Positions 48,099 through 58,282 are shown, counted from the first letter of the stretch. The stretch is DNA of 64,000 nt from Chelatococcus reniformis (GCF_014640075.1 NZ_BMGG01000006.1:228175-292174), one strand, 5' to 3'. Numbers and translations are program-made. The notes: a model not told the origin generated them from the letters alone.

Positions 48099-50342
48099 TC
48101 AGCCGAACTTGTTGTTGCGAGGGAAGCCCTTCGGTGGCAGCCGGCCAGCCTCCGCCCGGTTGCCGATCCACTCGGTCAGATCGGTGGCGATAACGGTCCA
48201 GGTGCGGCCGGAGGTATCCTTCCACGTCAGTCCGTCGGCGAGATTGAACACCTTCGCATCGCTGACGCCCCCGTCCCGGTAGCGCTGGAGCCGCACGCCC
48301 TTGCCGCGCGACATCTCCGGCATCTGTACCGTCGGAAAGATCACCAGCTTGCGATTCTGACCGACGATGGCGACGTGGTCGCCTTCGGCCGGAACGCACA
48401 GCGCAAGCTTGGCCGGTGCATCGACTACCAGCACCTGCTTGCCCTTTCGGGTGTTGGCGACGATGTCGTCCGCCGGCGCCACGAAGCCGCGCCCGTCCGT
48501 GGTGGACAGCAGCAGCTTCTCGCCCGGACGATAGGGGAAGGTGGCGACCACCTCGGCCCCCTCGTCGATATCGACCATGATGCGGATCGGGTCCCCGAAG
48601 CCGCGTCCGCCCGGCAGCTTGGCGGCGTCCAGGGTGAAGATCTTGCCGTTGCCGGCGACGACGAGGATCTTGGCGGTGGTCTCGGTAGGAAAGGCGATGG
48701 CGAGCCGGTCGTCGCCCTTGAACTGGAGAGCGCCGGTGTCGGCGACGTGGCCCTTGAGCGCCCGGATCCAGCCCTTCTCGGACACCACCACGGTGATCGG
48801 CTCGCGCTCGACCATGGCCTCGGCCAGGTCCAGCGCGGCGGCCTCCGGGGCCTCGGCGTAGTCGGTACGCCGCTTGCCGAGCGCAGTCGCCGGCCCGAAC
48901 GTTTTGCGCAGGTCGCGGATCTCGGCCGAGACCTTGTTCCACTGAGCCCGCTCCGAGCCGATCAGCGCCAGCAACTCGTCCTTCTCCGCAATGAGCCCGC
49001 TCTGCTCGCGCTTGAGTTCCATCTCTTCGAGCTTGCGCAGGGCGCGCAGGCGGGTGTCGAGAATCGCGTTGGCCTGGATCTCGGTGAGCTCGAAGGCGCG
49101 CATCAGCTCCCCCTTCGGCTCGTCCTCCTCCCGAATGATGCGGATCACCCGGTCCAGATCGAGGTAGACGATCAGGAGCCCGCCGAGCACCTCCAGGCGC
49201 CGCCCGATGACGCCGAGTCGGTGGTTGGCGCCGCGCTGGAGAACGTCGCGACGATGGTCGACCCACTCGCGCAGCGCCTCGGCAAGGCCCAGCACACGCG
49301 GGACGCGGCCGGCGGTGAGCACGTTGAGATTGAGCGGGATGCGGCTTTCCAGCTCGGTCAGCCGGAACAGGCTTTCCATCATCACCGCGTCGTCGACGGT
49401 GCGCGAGCGGGGCTCGAACACGATACGCACGTCGGCCGCCGATTCATCGCGGACGTCGGCGACCAGCGGCAGCTTCTTCTCGTTCAGCAGATCGGCGATC
49501 TTCTCGATCAGCCGACCCTTCGGCACCATGTAGGGAATTTCGGTGACCACGGCGACCCAGGTGCCGCGGCCGGTGTCCTCGCGATGCCATCGGGCCCGCA
49601 CCCGGAAGCCGCCGCGGCCCGTGCGATAGGCCTCGGCGATGGTCGTCGGTCCATCGACGATGATGCCGCCGGTCGGGAAATCCGGCCCCTTGACGAAGTT
49701 GAGCAACTGCTCCGACGTGGCCTTGGGGTGGGTGATCAGATAGAGCGACGCGTCGCAAAGCTCGGCCACGTTGTGCGGCGGGATCGAGGTCGCCATGCCC
49801 ACGGCGATGCCCTGCGCGCCATTGGCCAGCAGATTTGGAAACGCCGCCGGCAGCACCGTCGGCTCCTCGTCCGAGCCGTCGTAGGTTGGCCGGAAATCAA
49901 CCGTATCGTTGTCGATGCCCGTCAGCAGCAGTCGGGCGACCTCGGTCAGCCGCGCCTCGGTGTAACGGTGCGCGGCGGGTCCGTCGCCGTCGATGTTGCC
50001 GAAGTTGCCCTGGCCCTCGACCAACGGGTAGCGCGACGAGAAGTCCTGCGCCAGGCGCACCAGGGCGTCGTAGATCGCCGTATCGCCGTGCGGATGGAAC
50101 GATCCCATCACGTCGCCGACGACCTTGGCCGATTTCTTGAACGGGGTGCCGGGATCCAGCCGCAGCAGCCGCATCCCGTAGAGAATGCGGCGATGCACCG
50201 GCTTCAGGCCGTCGCGGGCATCGGGCAACGCCCGGTGCATGATCGTCGACAGGGCATAGTCGAGGTAGCGCCGCTCCAGCGCGTCCTTCAGCTCGACATT
50301 CTCGATGCCGTTCTCCGGCGGCGGATCGATCACCTTAACCAT
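48099..50342 (-). CDS. parC: DNA topoisomerase IV subunit A
   Basis: A 747-residue ParC that decatenates daughter chromosomes. The catalytic tyrosine is Tyr127 in [13 protein letters not shown]. The quinolone-determining region is [20 protein letters not shown], with Thr88 and Asp92 at the positions equivalent to E. coli Ser80 and Glu84. The C-terminal beta-propeller is present with degenerate GyrA-box repeats ([36 protein letters not shown]). The GyrA-type glutamine-rich box is absent, supporting ParC. Start at ATG 50342; a TTG at 50351 is alternative. Confidence 0.95.
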   Translation of the reverse strand: MVKVIDPPPENGIENVELKDALERRYLDYALSTIMHRALPDARDGLKPVHRRILYGMRLLRLDPGTPFKKSAKVVGDVMGSFHPHGDTAIYDALVRLAQDFSSRYPLVEGQGNFGNIDGDGPAAHRYTEARLTEVARLLLTGIDNDTVDFRPTYDGSDEEPTVLPAAFPNLLANGAQGIAVGMATSIPPHNVAELCDASLYLITHPKATSEQLLNFVKGPDFPTGGIIVDGPTTIAEAYRTGRGGFRVRARWHREDTGRGTWVAVVTEIPYMVPKGRLIEKIADLLNEKKLPLVADVRDESAADVRIVFEPRSRTVDDAVMMESLFRLTELESRIPLNLNVLTAGRVPRVLGLAEALREWVDHRRDVLQRGANHRLGVIGRRLEVLGGLLIVYLDLDRVIRIIREEDEPKGELMRAFELTEIQANAILDTRLRALRKLEEMELKREQSGLIAEKDELLALIGSERAQWNKVSAEIRDLRKTFGPATALGKRRTDYAEAPEAAALDLAEAMVEREPITVVVSEKGWIRALKGHVADTGALQFKGDDRLAIAFPTETTAKILVVAGNGKIFTLDAAKLPGGRGFGDPIRIMVDIDEGAEVVATFPYRPGEKLLLSTTDGRGFVAPADDIVANTRKGKQVLVVDAPAKLALCVPAEGDHVAIVGQNRKLVIFPTVQMPEMSRGKGVRLQRYRDGGVSDAKVFNLADGLTWKDTSGRTWTVIATDLTEWIGNRAEAGRLPPKGFPRNNKFG

Positions 50343-50401
50343 GCAGAACAACTAGCGAACGTCCGGCGTCGGAGCAAGGACGCAACGCCTGCCGTCAACG
50401 G

Positions 50402-51670
50402 CTATCGAGCAGTTCTCTCACCCCGCGTGCCGCCGCGCCACAGGATGCCCGCGGCGCCGGCCAGCTCGAGGGCGATGCACAGCGCGAGGGCGGTGCCGTA
50501 GCCACCGAAGAGGTCGTGCACATAGCCCAGCAGGGCCGGAGCGAAGGCATAGACCAGTTGGCCGATCGCCGTGGATAACCCGACGATCAGCCCAAACGCG
50601 GCGGGGGCGAACTCGCGCTGCACGATCAGCGCCGGCAAGGTGATGAGATTGCCGACCGACAGCCCGAACAGGATGACCCCGCCGTAAAGTACCAGGGGCG
50701 TCTGCGGCCACAGGGCGATGGCGGCCAGCGCCGCGGCCTGGCTCACCAGGGACATCGCGGTGACCAGACGCTGGTCCAGCCGGTCGATCACCAGGCCGAG
50801 CCCCAGCCGGCCGCAGATGGCCGCGGCGCTGCCCAGGATCAGCGCCAGACTGGTTCCTGCAGCCTCCAGCGTCGGCAGCAGGATGGCCACCTGATGCATC
50901 AGGTAACCGGCTTGCGCCGCCAGGCCGAGCGCGAAGGGCACGGCGAGCGACCAGAAATGCAGCGAACGGAGCGCTTGCGCCGACGTCATGCCCGGGCCGG
51001 CCGGAGCGGCGCCGGCGCGGCCGCGATCGTCGCCGGAGCCAGATGCGGCAAGCGGCATGGCCGGCGGCCTGAGGGCGGCGAGCAGCAGCGGCACCAGGAC
51101 CACAAACAGGGCCGCCGCAAGCACGGCCACCGCCGCCTCCAGCCCGACGCGGGCGCTCAGGAAGACAAGTGCAGGCGCGACGCTCAGGCCGGAGAAGCTG
51201 GCGCCGTTGAGAGCCAGGCTGATGGCGAGCCCCCGCTTGCGATCGAACCAGCGGGCCAGGGTGGTGGCGATCGCCGTCGAGCTGGTGCAGGCCCAGCCGA
51301 AGCCCAGCACCACGCTGGCGGCGAACAACTGCCACGGCTGCGTCGCCGCCGACATGGCGATCGCGCCGGCGCCGAGCGCCGCGGCGCCGCCGCCCAGCAC
51401 CAGCCGGATGTCGAACTGGCGGAACAGCTTTGGGACGATGGCGAGCCAGCCGGCGCCGAACAGATAGTAGGCCGTCGTGGCCGTCGCGACGAGCGACGTG
51501 GACCAGTTGTTGATGCGCTGGAGTTCGGCCAGATAGACGGCCTGGCCATAGAAACCAAAGCCCCAACTGAAGACGGCGAGGACAAAGCAGGCGGCAACGA
51601 CGGGCCAGCCGTGACGAAACTCCCCCGGGGCCTCACGCGCACCCGGGCTCGCCGCAAAGGGCGCATTCAT
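50402..51670 (-). CDS. MFS transporter
   Basis: A 422-residue major facilitator with 12 predicted helices. The first (FRHGWPVVAACFVLAVFSWG) and RGLAISLALNGASFSGLSV around helices 4-5 follow the oxalate/formate or MCT-like subgroup. Cytoplasmic loop motifs include WFDRKRGLAIS, and GRLGLGLVIDRLDQRLVTA between helices 8 and 9. GGAGGAGACGAACCC precedes the ATG at 51670. Substrate unknown; a monocarboxylate or similar anion is plausible. Sits between parC and recO. Confidence 0.88.
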   Translation of the reverse strand: MNAPFAASPGAREAPGEFRHGWPVVAACFVLAVFSWGFGFYGQAVYLAELQRINNWSTSLVATATTAYYLFGAGWLAIVPKLFRQFDIRLVLGGGAAALGAGAIAMSAATQPWQLFAASVVLGFGWACTSSTAIATTLARWFDRKRGLAISLALNGASFSGLSVAPALVFLSARVGLEAAVAVLAAALFVVLVPLLLAALRPPAMPLAASGSGDDRGRAGAAPAGPGMTSAQALRSLHFWSLAVPFALGLAAQAGYLMHQVAILLPTLEAAGTSLALILGSAAAICGRLGLGLVIDRLDQRLVTAMSLVSQAAALAAIALWPQTPLVLYGGVILFGLSVGNLITLPALIVQREFAPAAFGLIVGLSTAIGQLVYAFAPALLGYVHDLFGGYGTALALCIALELAGAAGILWRGGTRGERTAR

Positions 51671-51730
51671 GGGTTCGTCTCCTCCCCGTGGCCGTGTCAC
51701 GCGACATCTGGCACGCGGCCTGCCGTCCGG

Positions 51731-52519
51731 TCACCCTGCTTGTTGCCCGTTCGGCGGAGGGCCCCCCGCCGTCGGTGATGTTGGGGGCCCGGCGGCCCGC
51801 GAGCGCACGATCTCGACCACGCGCGCCCGTCCGTCGGGCGGCGCCACGCCGCGAGGCTCGTAGACATGGCGCAGCAGGAAGTGGCCGGTGATGGCAAAGC
51901 CAGCCAGCACCTGGGCAGCGTCGGGCGCTCCGGAGGTGAACCCGGCGCGCAGGAATGGAGGGAGCGCGAGCAGCTTGCGATGGTAGGGCGCGCCGGCGCC
52001 GGCCGAGACGGCGCGGCCGGATCGGGGCGACACGTAAACCAGATCGTCAGTGACGCCGGTGGCCACGCAGCGTTCCAGATCGAGGCCGAAGCCCAGCTCG
52101 GCCAGCATGGAGAGCTCGAGCCGCACCATGAGCGCTGGCGCCAGGTCCGCATCGTCCATGTGCTCGGCCAACAGGACAAGCTGCTCGAAGACGGCCGGAT
52201 GGGGGTCGCGCTCAGGCAGCATCCGGGCCAATGCGGCAACGCTGCCGAGCACGTTGAGCGCCAGCGCCGACGGCATGTAGCGGGCGGCGCGAAGCGTCAG
52301 GCCCTCCACCTGGAAGCTGCCCAGATGCTCGTCGAGACGCGCCCGCCAGTTGAGCGCGACGGAATTACCCGGTTGCAGCAGGGGCTGGTGGCGACTGGAG
52401 CGGCCGCCGCGGACGAGGCCCAGATGACGCCCGTGGGCGCGCGTCATCGCCTCGAGGATCACGCTTCCTTCGCCGTGGCGCCTGACGCCCAGAACGAAGC
52501 CTTCGTCCGACCAGTGCAT
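51731..52519 (-). CDS. recO: DNA repair protein RecO
   Basis: A 262-residue RecO acting with RecF and RecR in recombinational repair. N-terminal OB fold: WSDEGFVLGVRRHGEGSVIL, EAMTRAHGRHLGLVRGGRSS, then LLQPGNSVALNWRARLDEHL. The C-terminal helical domain has ALMVRLELSMLAELGFGLDL and ERCVATG. It is normally downstream of era; here three unrelated genes lie between. Confidence 0.94.
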   Translation of the reverse strand: MHWSDEGFVLGVRRHGEGSVILEAMTRAHGRHLGLVRGGRSSRHQPLLQPGNSVALNWRARLDEHLGSFQVEGLTLRAARYMPSALALNVLGSVAALARMLPERDPHPAVFEQLVLLAEHMDDADLAPALMVRLELSMLAELGFGLDLERCVATGVTDDLVYVSPRSGRAVSAGAGAPYHRKLLALPPFLRAGFTSGAPDAAQVLAGFAITGHFLLRHVYEPRGVAPPDGRARVVEIVRSRAAGPPTSPTAGGPPPNGQQAG

Positions 52520-52687
52520 GACACGACAATGCCGAGGCGGCGCCGGTTGTCAAAAGCCGCCTTCCGCGTCGGCCGCGGAGGCGCCGATCCGAGCCGGCAT
52601 CCGCAAGCCGGCCCTGTCCGAGCGTCGGGCGGAGGGGAAGCGATCCGCCGGACGGGCCCCTCCCGCCAGGTGTCGTGGGACGGCCCG

Positions 52688-53281
52688 TCAGGGCATCAGC
52701 ACCCGGTCGACCACATGAATGACGCCGTTGGACTGCATGACGTCAGCGATGGCGACGGTCGACGTGCCGCCCTTCGCGTCGGTGACGACGATCCACTTGT
52801 CCTTCATCGTCGCGCTCAGGGTCTCGCCCTGGGCCGTCTTGAGCACAGCCTTGCCTTCGCCCTTGTCGATCGCGGCGGCCAGGTCCTTGGCCGTCAGCCG
52901 GCCGGGGACCACGTGATAGGTCAGCACGGCCGTCAGCGTCGCCTTGTTCTCGGGCCTCACGAGGCTGTCGACGGTGCCTGGCGGCAGCTTGGCGAAAGCG
53001 GCGTTGGTCGGCGCAAATACGGTGAAGGGCCCCCGCCCGGACAGGGTATTCACGAGGCCCGCGGCCTTCACGGCGGCAACGAGGGTGGTGTGGTCCTTCG
53101 AGTTGACGGCGTTCTCGATGATGGTCTTGCTCGGGTACATCGGTGCGCCGCCGACCATCACGGTTTTCTCAGCGGTCTTCCCAGTGGTCTTGGCAGCCTC
53201 GCTGAAGGCGCTCGGTGCCAAAGAGATCACGCTCACGGTCGCCAGCAGGGCTGTGCCGAGACGGATTGCTGTCCTGGACAT
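52688..53281 (-). CDS. Fasciclin (FAS1) domain secreted protein
   Basis: A 197-residue protein: signal peptide residues 1-27 (MSRTAIRLGTALLATVSVIS, LAPSAFS), then a FAS1 domain from about 51 to the end. FAS1 motifs: LVAAVKAAGLVNTLSGRGPF, TVFAPTNAAFAKLPPGTV, LTYHVVPGRLTAKDL, and the terminal NGVIHVVDRVLMP. Cell-surface or periplasmic adhesion-type protein. It is probably controlled by the sigma/anti-sigma pair encoded just upstream, as in other ECF-FAS1 clusters (inference). Confidence 0.93.
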   Translation of the reverse strand: MSRTAIRLGTALLATVSVISLAPSAFSEAAKTTGKTAEKTVMVGGAPMYPSKTIIENAVNSKDHTTLVAAVKAAGLVNTLSGRGPFTVFAPTNAAFAKLPPGTVDSLVRPENKATLTAVLTYHVVPGRLTAKDLAAAIDKGEGKAVLKTAQGETLSATMKDKWIVVTDAKGGTSTVAIADVMQSNGVIHVVDRVLMP

Positions 53282-53513
53282 GGGTTGTGCTCCTGGAATG
53301 GACCTCGCTTGAGGAGGTACACCAGGGACTACGGCGCGACCGGCGATTGGATCTCTGCAAGCCGATGCACCGTCGTCACAGCCTCGTGAGCGAACCGCCA
53401 GATGTCACCGCTCGCGGCCGCGGCGGCACGCGCGCTGTTGCCCGGCCCCATCCCTGCCGAACGCGCCGATTCGGCTCGGCAGAGCACCGGCGACGGCGCC
53501 CGCAGAATCGGGC

Positions 53514-54266
53514 TCAGTGCGACAGCCTCTCGAACTGACCTCGCGCGACAACGGGACCGCTCGGCTGGTTGCCGGGCGCCCCGCTGGGCGGCTCGAGCGT
53601 GATGGCGAGGTGCGAACGCTCGACCAGCTCGCGCCGGATGTCCTTGGGGATGGCGACCCGCGTGGGGCGTGAGGAATCGAGCCGGCCCAGCGATCGCGGC
53701 AGCTCTCCCGGCGCGATCAGCCAGAGCTGGGGCACACGATGGTCGGCGGCAGATCCGGCAGGCGAGATCACCAGCTGGCCCTTCCCCGTATGCGCTGCTG
53801 CAACCAACGATGGGCCGCCGCCCAGCGGCACCAAGGTCGCAAACAGCGGCTCGACCGCGTTCTCCACAATGAAGGTCGCGGCGATGATGCTCGCGAACGC
53901 CGTGCCCATCGAGCCGAAGCTCAGCCAGCGCCAGAATGCCAGGCTGGACCAGAGCGCCCCCTGCCGCTGGGGGGCGGCGGACTGCGCGACGGCGCGCGTT
54001 GGCGGCGCGCTCGAAGCGTCGGCGGGTGTCGCCGGCAGCGCCGCCTCGATGCGCGACCAGACGCGGCTCGGCGGTTCGACGACGGGTACGGCAAGGGCCA
54101 AAGGGGCAAGCCGCTCTGCCCACGCGTCGACATCGTGGGCAAAGGCCACGTCCATCGCAGCCCTGGCCTCCACGCGGCGACGATCGGGCGCGTCGAGCAC
54201 GCCGAGGGCGTATTCCGCAGCGAGCAGATCGTCGTCGGCCGGATGAGATTCCACGTCGCTGGTCAT
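53514..54266 (-). CDS. Anti-sigma factor (RskA-like)
   Basis: A 250-residue protein of the anti-sigma-K (RskA) type. The cytoplasmic N-terminus has DDLLAAEYALGVLDAPDRRR and the PSRVWSRIEAAL motif. A single helix (about 115-138: WRWLSFGSMGTAFASIIAAT) crosses the membrane. The periplasmic domain shows PQLWLIAPGELPRSLGRLDS. No zinc motif is visible. The start overlaps the sigma gene stop (ATGA), the usual coupling for such pairs. Confidence 0.9.
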   Translation of the reverse strand: MTSDVESHPADDDLLAAEYALGVLDAPDRRRVEARAAMDVAFAHDVDAWAERLAPLALAVPVVEPPSRVWSRIEAALPATPADASSAPPTRAVAQSAAPQRQGALWSSLAFWRWLSFGSMGTAFASIIAATFIVENAVEPLFATLVPLGGGPSLVAAAHTGKGQLVISPAGSAADHRVPQLWLIAPGELPRSLGRLDSSRPTRVAIPKDIRRELVERSHLAITLEPPSGAPGNQPSGPVVARGQFERLSH

Positions 54267-54880
54267 CGTTCCAGGCACGATCTCAATTTGAGCAGGCCCC
54301 GCCGCACCCAGCTCTTCACGGTTCCGAGAGGCGCGCCCGTGCGCTCGGCCAAGGCCTCATAGGTGACGCCTTCGAGGAAGGCGGTGCGAATGACATGCGC
54401 CTGCTTCTGGTCCAACTCCTCCAGGCATTCCATCAGCTGCCTGTTCTCGTCTGCCGCTTCGATCCCCGATAGCGCATCGGGAGCCGGATCGCTCAGGTGC
54501 ATGACCTCATCGATCGGCTCGGAGCGGGGGCGGCCGGAGCTGGTGCGGAGCCGGTCGATCGCCCGATTGCGTGCGATGGTTGCCAGCCAGGTAATCGGGC
54601 TTGCGCGGGCAGGGTCAAACGTACCCGCCTTGTGCCAGACGGTCAGATAGACCTCCTGAAGGACGTCCTCGGCCTCCGCACGGTTTCCTAAGATACGGAT
54701 GCAAACGCCGAATAGTTTCGCCGCTGTCATGCGATAGACGTCGCCGAGCGCCGCCCGATCGCCCGCGGCGACGGCCGACAGGCGCTCGACGAGGTGCTCG
54801 CGCTGCACCGACGGGACGCGATTCCCACCCCTCACCCGCGGCCGCTCGTCGACCGCCGTTTCGGGCGCGTCGTCACTCAT
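54263..54880 (-). CDS. ECF sigma-70 factor (SigK-like)
   Basis: A 205-residue extracytoplasmic-function sigma factor. Region 2 (about 35-105): YRMTAAKLFGVCIRILGNRA, EAEDVLQEVYLTVWHKAGTF, SPITWLATIARNRAIDRLR. Region 4 (about 145-203): LEELDQKQAHVIRTAFLEGV, TYEALAERTGAPLGTVKSWV, RRGLLKLRSCL. It is held by the RskA-like protein encoded immediately downstream and probably drives the FAS1 gene. Confidence 0.93.
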   Translation of the reverse strand: MSDDAPETAVDERPRVRGGNRVPSVQREHLVERLSAVAAGDRAALGDVYRMTAAKLFGVCIRILGNRAEAEDVLQEVYLTVWHKAGTFDPARASPITWLATIARNRAIDRLRTSSGRPRSEPIDEVMHLSDPAPDALSGIEAADENRQLMECLEELDQKQAHVIRTAFLEGVTYEALAERTGAPLGTVKSWVRRGLLKLRSCLER

Positions 54881-55029
54881 CGGCCGCCTCGCGCTGACGC
54901 GACCGGGCCCCAGGCTCGGATCTCGAAAATCACGGTGGTCATCTTAGAGCATGCGGGCCGAGAATTGTATGTGGGATCGGCATCGGCAGGGGACGGCAAC
55001 GGGGTGCGCGTGCGCCGTCCTACCGGCCG

Positions 55030-55953
55030 TCATCCCCGCGGAAAATCCAGCCCCATCTCGCGGTATCGCGCCGGATCGTCCCCCCAGTTCTCTCGGACCT
55101 TGACGAACAGGAACAGGTGAACCTTCGCCTCGGCCGCTTCGGCGATGTCGGCCCGCGCGGCCGCGCCGATCGCCTTGATGGTCTGGCCCGCCTTGCCAAG
55201 CACGATCTTGCGCTGCGACTCGCGCTCCACGAAGATCGTCTGCTCGATGCGGACAGAGCCGTCCTTCTGCTCCTTCCAAAGGTCGGTCTCGACCGTGGAG
55301 GCGTAGGGGAGTTCATCGTGCAGGCGCTCGAACATCTTCTCGCGCGTAATCTCGGCGGCGAGCTGACGCAGAGGCGCATCGGACACCTGGTCTTCGGGAT
55401 AGTGCCACGGGCCCTGGGGCATGCGCTCGGCCAGCGCCGCCTTCAGATCGTCGACGCCGTCGCCATTGATCGCCGCGATCATGAAGGTCCGCTCGAACGC
55501 CACCCGGTCGTTCGCCGCAGCGGCCAGCGCCAGCAGCCCCGATCGCGCCACCGTGTCGATCTTGTTGAGCAGCAGGAACTTGGGTTGCCGCAGTTCGCTG
55601 AGGCGATCGAGGATGGCGCCCGTCTCGTCGTCGATGCCCTTGCGGGCGTCGACGAGCAGGCAGATCAGGTCGGCATCGGTGGCGCCACCCCAGGCGGACG
55701 CCACCATGGCCCGGTCGAGCCGGCGCTTGGGCGAGAAGATTCCCGGCGTGTCGACGAAGACGATCTGCGCGGCGCCCGCCAGCGCGATGCCGCGGACGAT
55801 GACGCGCGTCGTCTGCACCTTGCGCGAGACGATCGACACCTTGGCGCCGACCATCGCATTGAGCAACGTCGACTTGCCGGCGTTCGGAGCGCCGACCAGG
55901 GCGACGAAGCCGCAACGCGTCTGCTCTGGCAAGAAGTCCTGGCTACCGCTCAT
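55030..55953 (-). CDS. era: GTPase Era
   Basis: A 307-residue Era required for 30S maturation. G1 is GAPNAGKST at 21-29; G2 region QTTRVIVRGIAL; G3 DTPGIF; G4 NKIDTV. The KH domain is at the C-terminus: KIVLGKAGQTIKAIGAAARA, followed by VHLFLFVKVRENWGDDPARY. ATG at 55953 overlaps the rnc stop by 4 bp (ATGA). Downstream, 149 bp away, is the ECF sigma gene. Confidence 0.96.
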   Translation of the reverse strand: MSGSQDFLPEQTRCGFVALVGAPNAGKSTLLNAMVGAKVSIVSRKVQTTRVIVRGIALAGAAQIVFVDTPGIFSPKRRLDRAMVASAWGGATDADLICLLVDARKGIDDETGAILDRLSELRQPKFLLLNKIDTVARSGLLALAAAANDRVAFERTFMIAAINGDGVDDLKAALAERMPQGPWHYPEDQVSDAPLRQLAAEITREKMFERLHDELPYASTVETDLWKEQKDGSVRIEQTIFVERESQRKIVLGKAGQTIKAIGAAARADIAEAAEAKVHLFLFVKVRENWGDDPARYREMGLDFPRG

Positions 55954-56660
55954 GCCGTCGTATCCTGCTCGGCCCGCACACCTTCCCGCACCAGGAAGCA
56001 CTCGGCCGCCGCTTGCTCCGCCTGGCGTTTGGATGGCCCCTCTCCTTCCCCCGGCGCAAAGCCGTCGACCACGGCCGCGATGCGAAAAACCGGCGCGTGG
56101 TCGGGGCCCGAGCTTGCCAGCATCTCATAGCTGGGATTGGGCAGCCCCTGCGCGTGCGCCCATTCCTGCAATGCCGTCTTGGCATCCTGCAGCGGGCCGC
56201 GGGGCGCGCGCATCCGTTCGGAGTAGGCGCGCTCGATCACGCCCCTGGCCGCCGGATAACCCGTATCCACGAACACGGCGCCCACGATCGCCTCACACAC
56301 GTCAGCCAACAACGAGACGTTCTGGCGCGCCCTGGGGAAGGCACCGCCCGACGCCAGACGCAGATATGGCGGCACGCCCCAGTCCCGCGCCACCTCGGCG
56401 CAGGTCTCCCGGCGCACCAGCTCGGCGAGACGGCGCGACAGCTCGCCCTCCTCCGCCCCCGGGAACGTCTTGAACAGCATATCGCAGATGGCGAGCCCGA
56501 GCACGCGGTCGCCCAGGAACTCCAACCGCTGATAGGATCCGATTCGTTCGCCGCCCACGGCGCTGACGTGGGTCAATGCCCGCTCCAGCAGCGCGCGGTC
56601 AGCAAATCGATGGCCTATCGCGCCCTCCAGGGCCGCCAGGTCGTGTTTGCGATGGGCCAC
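55950..56660 (-). CDS. rnc: Ribonuclease III
   Basis: A 236-residue RNase III. Catalytic signature YQRLEFLGDRVLGLAICDML with Glu47 and Asp51; Asp120 and Glu123 in LLADVCEAIVGAVFVD complete the metal sites. The double-stranded RNA-binding domain (about 160-230) has DAKTALQEWAHAQGLPNPSY and SKRQAEQAAAECFL. Start is a GTG at 56660, with lepB ending 10 bp upstream. In the lepB-rnc-era operon. Confidence 0.96.
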   Translation of the reverse strand: MAHRKHDLAALEGAIGHRFADRALLERALTHVSAVGGERIGSYQRLEFLGDRVLGLAICDMLFKTFPGAEEGELSRRLAELVRRETCAEVARDWGVPPYLRLASGGAFPRARQNVSLLADVCEAIVGAVFVDTGYPAARGVIERAYSERMRAPRGPLQDAKTALQEWAHAQGLPNPSYEMLASSGPDHAPVFRIAAVVDGFAPGEGEGPSKRQAEQAAAECFLVREGVRAEQDTTA

Positions 56661-56670
56661 CGTGCATGCT

Positions 56671-57441
56671 CTACTTCACGCGCGTGAAGATGCGGTCCCA
56701 GCGGACCGTCCACGGCCACTCCCACACCTTCCAGGCAGACGCGTTCTCATCGATCGAGAAGAAGACGATCTCGGCGCGGCCGACGAAGTTCTCGAACGGC
56801 ACGTAGCCGACCGAGGCCTCGTCGCGGCTGTCGGTGGAATTGTCGCGGTTGTCGCCCATCATGAAGTAGTGGTTCGCCGGCACCTGGTAGACGTAGGTGT
56901 TGTCCCAATAGCCCTTGTCGCCGTCGCGCTCGATGACGACGTGGCTCACGCCGTTGGGCAGCGTCTCCATATATTGTGGCACCTGCACCTGCCGTCCCCA
57001 GGAATCGTTGGTCTGATAGTCCTGGATCCGCTCCCGCTTCACCGGCTTGTCGTTGATATAGAGGAGACCTTCACGCACCTGAATGCGGTCGCCCGGCAGG
57101 CCGATCACCCGCTTGATGTAGTCGGTCGAGTTGTCCTTGGGCAGCTTGAACACGGCAATGTCGCCACGCTTGGGCGGCGAAGCGAAGATGCGTCCGTTGA
57201 ACAGCGGCGGGCTGAACGGGATCGAATGCTTGGAGTAGCCGTAGGCGTATTTCGACACGAACAGGTAGTCGCCGATCAGCAGCGTCGGAATGAGCGAGCC
57301 GGACGGAATGTTGAACGGCTGAAACAACAACGTGCGGACGACGAGCGCGATGAGCAGCGCCTGGACGATGACCTTGATGGTCTCGTAGATGCTGCCTTCC
57401 GAGGTGTCCTTGCGCTTCCCGTCAGCCTCGGTGCGTGCCAT
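56671..57441 (-). CDS. lepB: Signal peptidase I
   Basis: A 256-residue inner-membrane protease that removes signal peptides. Helix near 20-40, then box B NIPSGSLIPTLLIGDYLFVS with catalytic Ser49, and box D DYIKRVIGLPGDRIQV with Lys110. A leucine follows the catalytic serine where Met is common. Box E GDNRDNSTDSR is intact. Only one of the two usual helices precedes the domain, the common alphaproteobacterial arrangement. It begins the lepB-rnc-era operon; acpS is 257 bp upstream. Confidence 0.96.
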   Translation of the reverse strand: MARTEADGKRKDTSEGSIYETIKVIVQALLIALVVRTLLFQPFNIPSGSLIPTLLIGDYLFVSKYAYGYSKHSIPFSPPLFNGRIFASPPKRGDIAVFKLPKDNSTDYIKRVIGLPGDRIQVREGLLYINDKPVKRERIQDYQTNDSWGRQVQVPQYMETLPNGVSHVVIERDGDKGYWDNTYVYQVPANHYFMMGDNRDNSTDSRDEASVGYVPFENFVGRAEIVFFSIDENASAWKVWEWPWTVRWDRIFTRVK

Positions 57442-57697
57442 GGCGTTGGCCTTCCATCTCCGGCGGCGGGCCGGCTCGTCGGTCTGGTGGTGTGCGGCTC
57501 GTGGTGACAGCGCCGCTCAGCGAGAAAACCGCCTCGAACCAATGACTTGAAATCCCCATCCGCTGCCGCGGGCGGGGATCCGATCCGATTGCTGTACCGT
57601 ATGGTGTGCAGGCCCGCAATGCTCGCCTCGGACGCGGCAGGGTCGCACCGGCCGAGCCGGCGCCGCGTCGCAGGCTGTCTCCACGGCAAATGCGGCG

Positions 57698-58123
57698 TCA
57701 CCGCGGCAGGCTCGGGGCGGCTGGACGCGCCTCGATAATCACAAATGCCAGTGCCATCGGTGGGTCGTCGGTCAGCGACACATGGATGACGGGCTCGTGG
57801 CCCTCCGGCACCAGGTCCGCCAGGCGCGCCAGCGCCCCGCCGGTCAGCCGCATCGTCGGCCGACCGCCGGGCATGTTGACGACCTCCATGTCGCGCCAGA
57901 AGACGCCGAGCCGCAGCCCGGTGCCGAGCGCCTTGGCGCAGGCCTCCTTGGCCGCGAAGCGACGCGCATAGGACGCCGCCCGCGCTGCCCGCCTGTCGCT
58001 GCGCGCCCGTTCGCCCGGCGTGTAGACGCGGTGTGTGAAGCGATCGCCGAAGCGCGCGAGCGAGCGCTCGATCCTCGTGATGTCGCAGAGATCGGAACCG
58101 ATGCCGAGGATCATGCGGGCCAT
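57698..58123 (-). CDS. acpS: Holo-ACP synthase
   Basis: A 141-residue AcpS that transfers 4'-phosphopantetheine to acyl carrier protein. Mg-binding residues: Asp11 in [15 protein letters not shown] and Glu60 in [18 protein letters not shown]. The C-terminal strands have [20 protein letters not shown]. Starts at ATG 58123 or 58114. A terminator hairpin lies between it and aqpZ. Normally next to pdxJ; here aqpZ separates the two. Confidence 0.95.
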   Translation of the reverse strand: MARMILGIGSDLCDITRIERSLARFGDRFTHRVYTPGERARSDRRAARAASYARRFAAKEACAKALGTGLRLGVFWRDMEVVNMPGGRPTMRLTGGALARLADLVPEGHEPVIHVSLTDDPPMALAFVIIEARPAAPSLPR

Positions 58124-58172
58124 GCGCTCGAGCCAGCCGCCGACGGCGATCGCGATCGGCGGCGGTAGGCCG

Positions 58173-58212
58173 GCGGAAAAGGAAAGCGCCCGGCCGCCGA
58201 GCGGCCGGGCGC
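58173..58212 (-). terminator. Rho-independent terminator of aqpZ
   Basis: A 12-bp perfect stem gcgcccggccgc / gcggccgggcgc (58186-58197 and 58201-58212) with a 3-base loop; on the minus strand it is followed by tttccttttcc. It lies 71 bp beyond the aqpZ stop and 50 bp before acpS, so it would separate the two transcripts. Confidence 0.85.
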
Positions 58213-58282
58213 CGATTGCCCTTTCATATAGGTCCGGGCGACCTGCGCCCAGCCCCGGATTGCGCCCCGCGCGGGGCGCCCC

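Noticed and set aside
47991-50501. 836-codon plus-strand open frame opposite parC
   Set aside because: Antisense shadow of parC; the parC frame has the catalytic tyrosine and family motifs.
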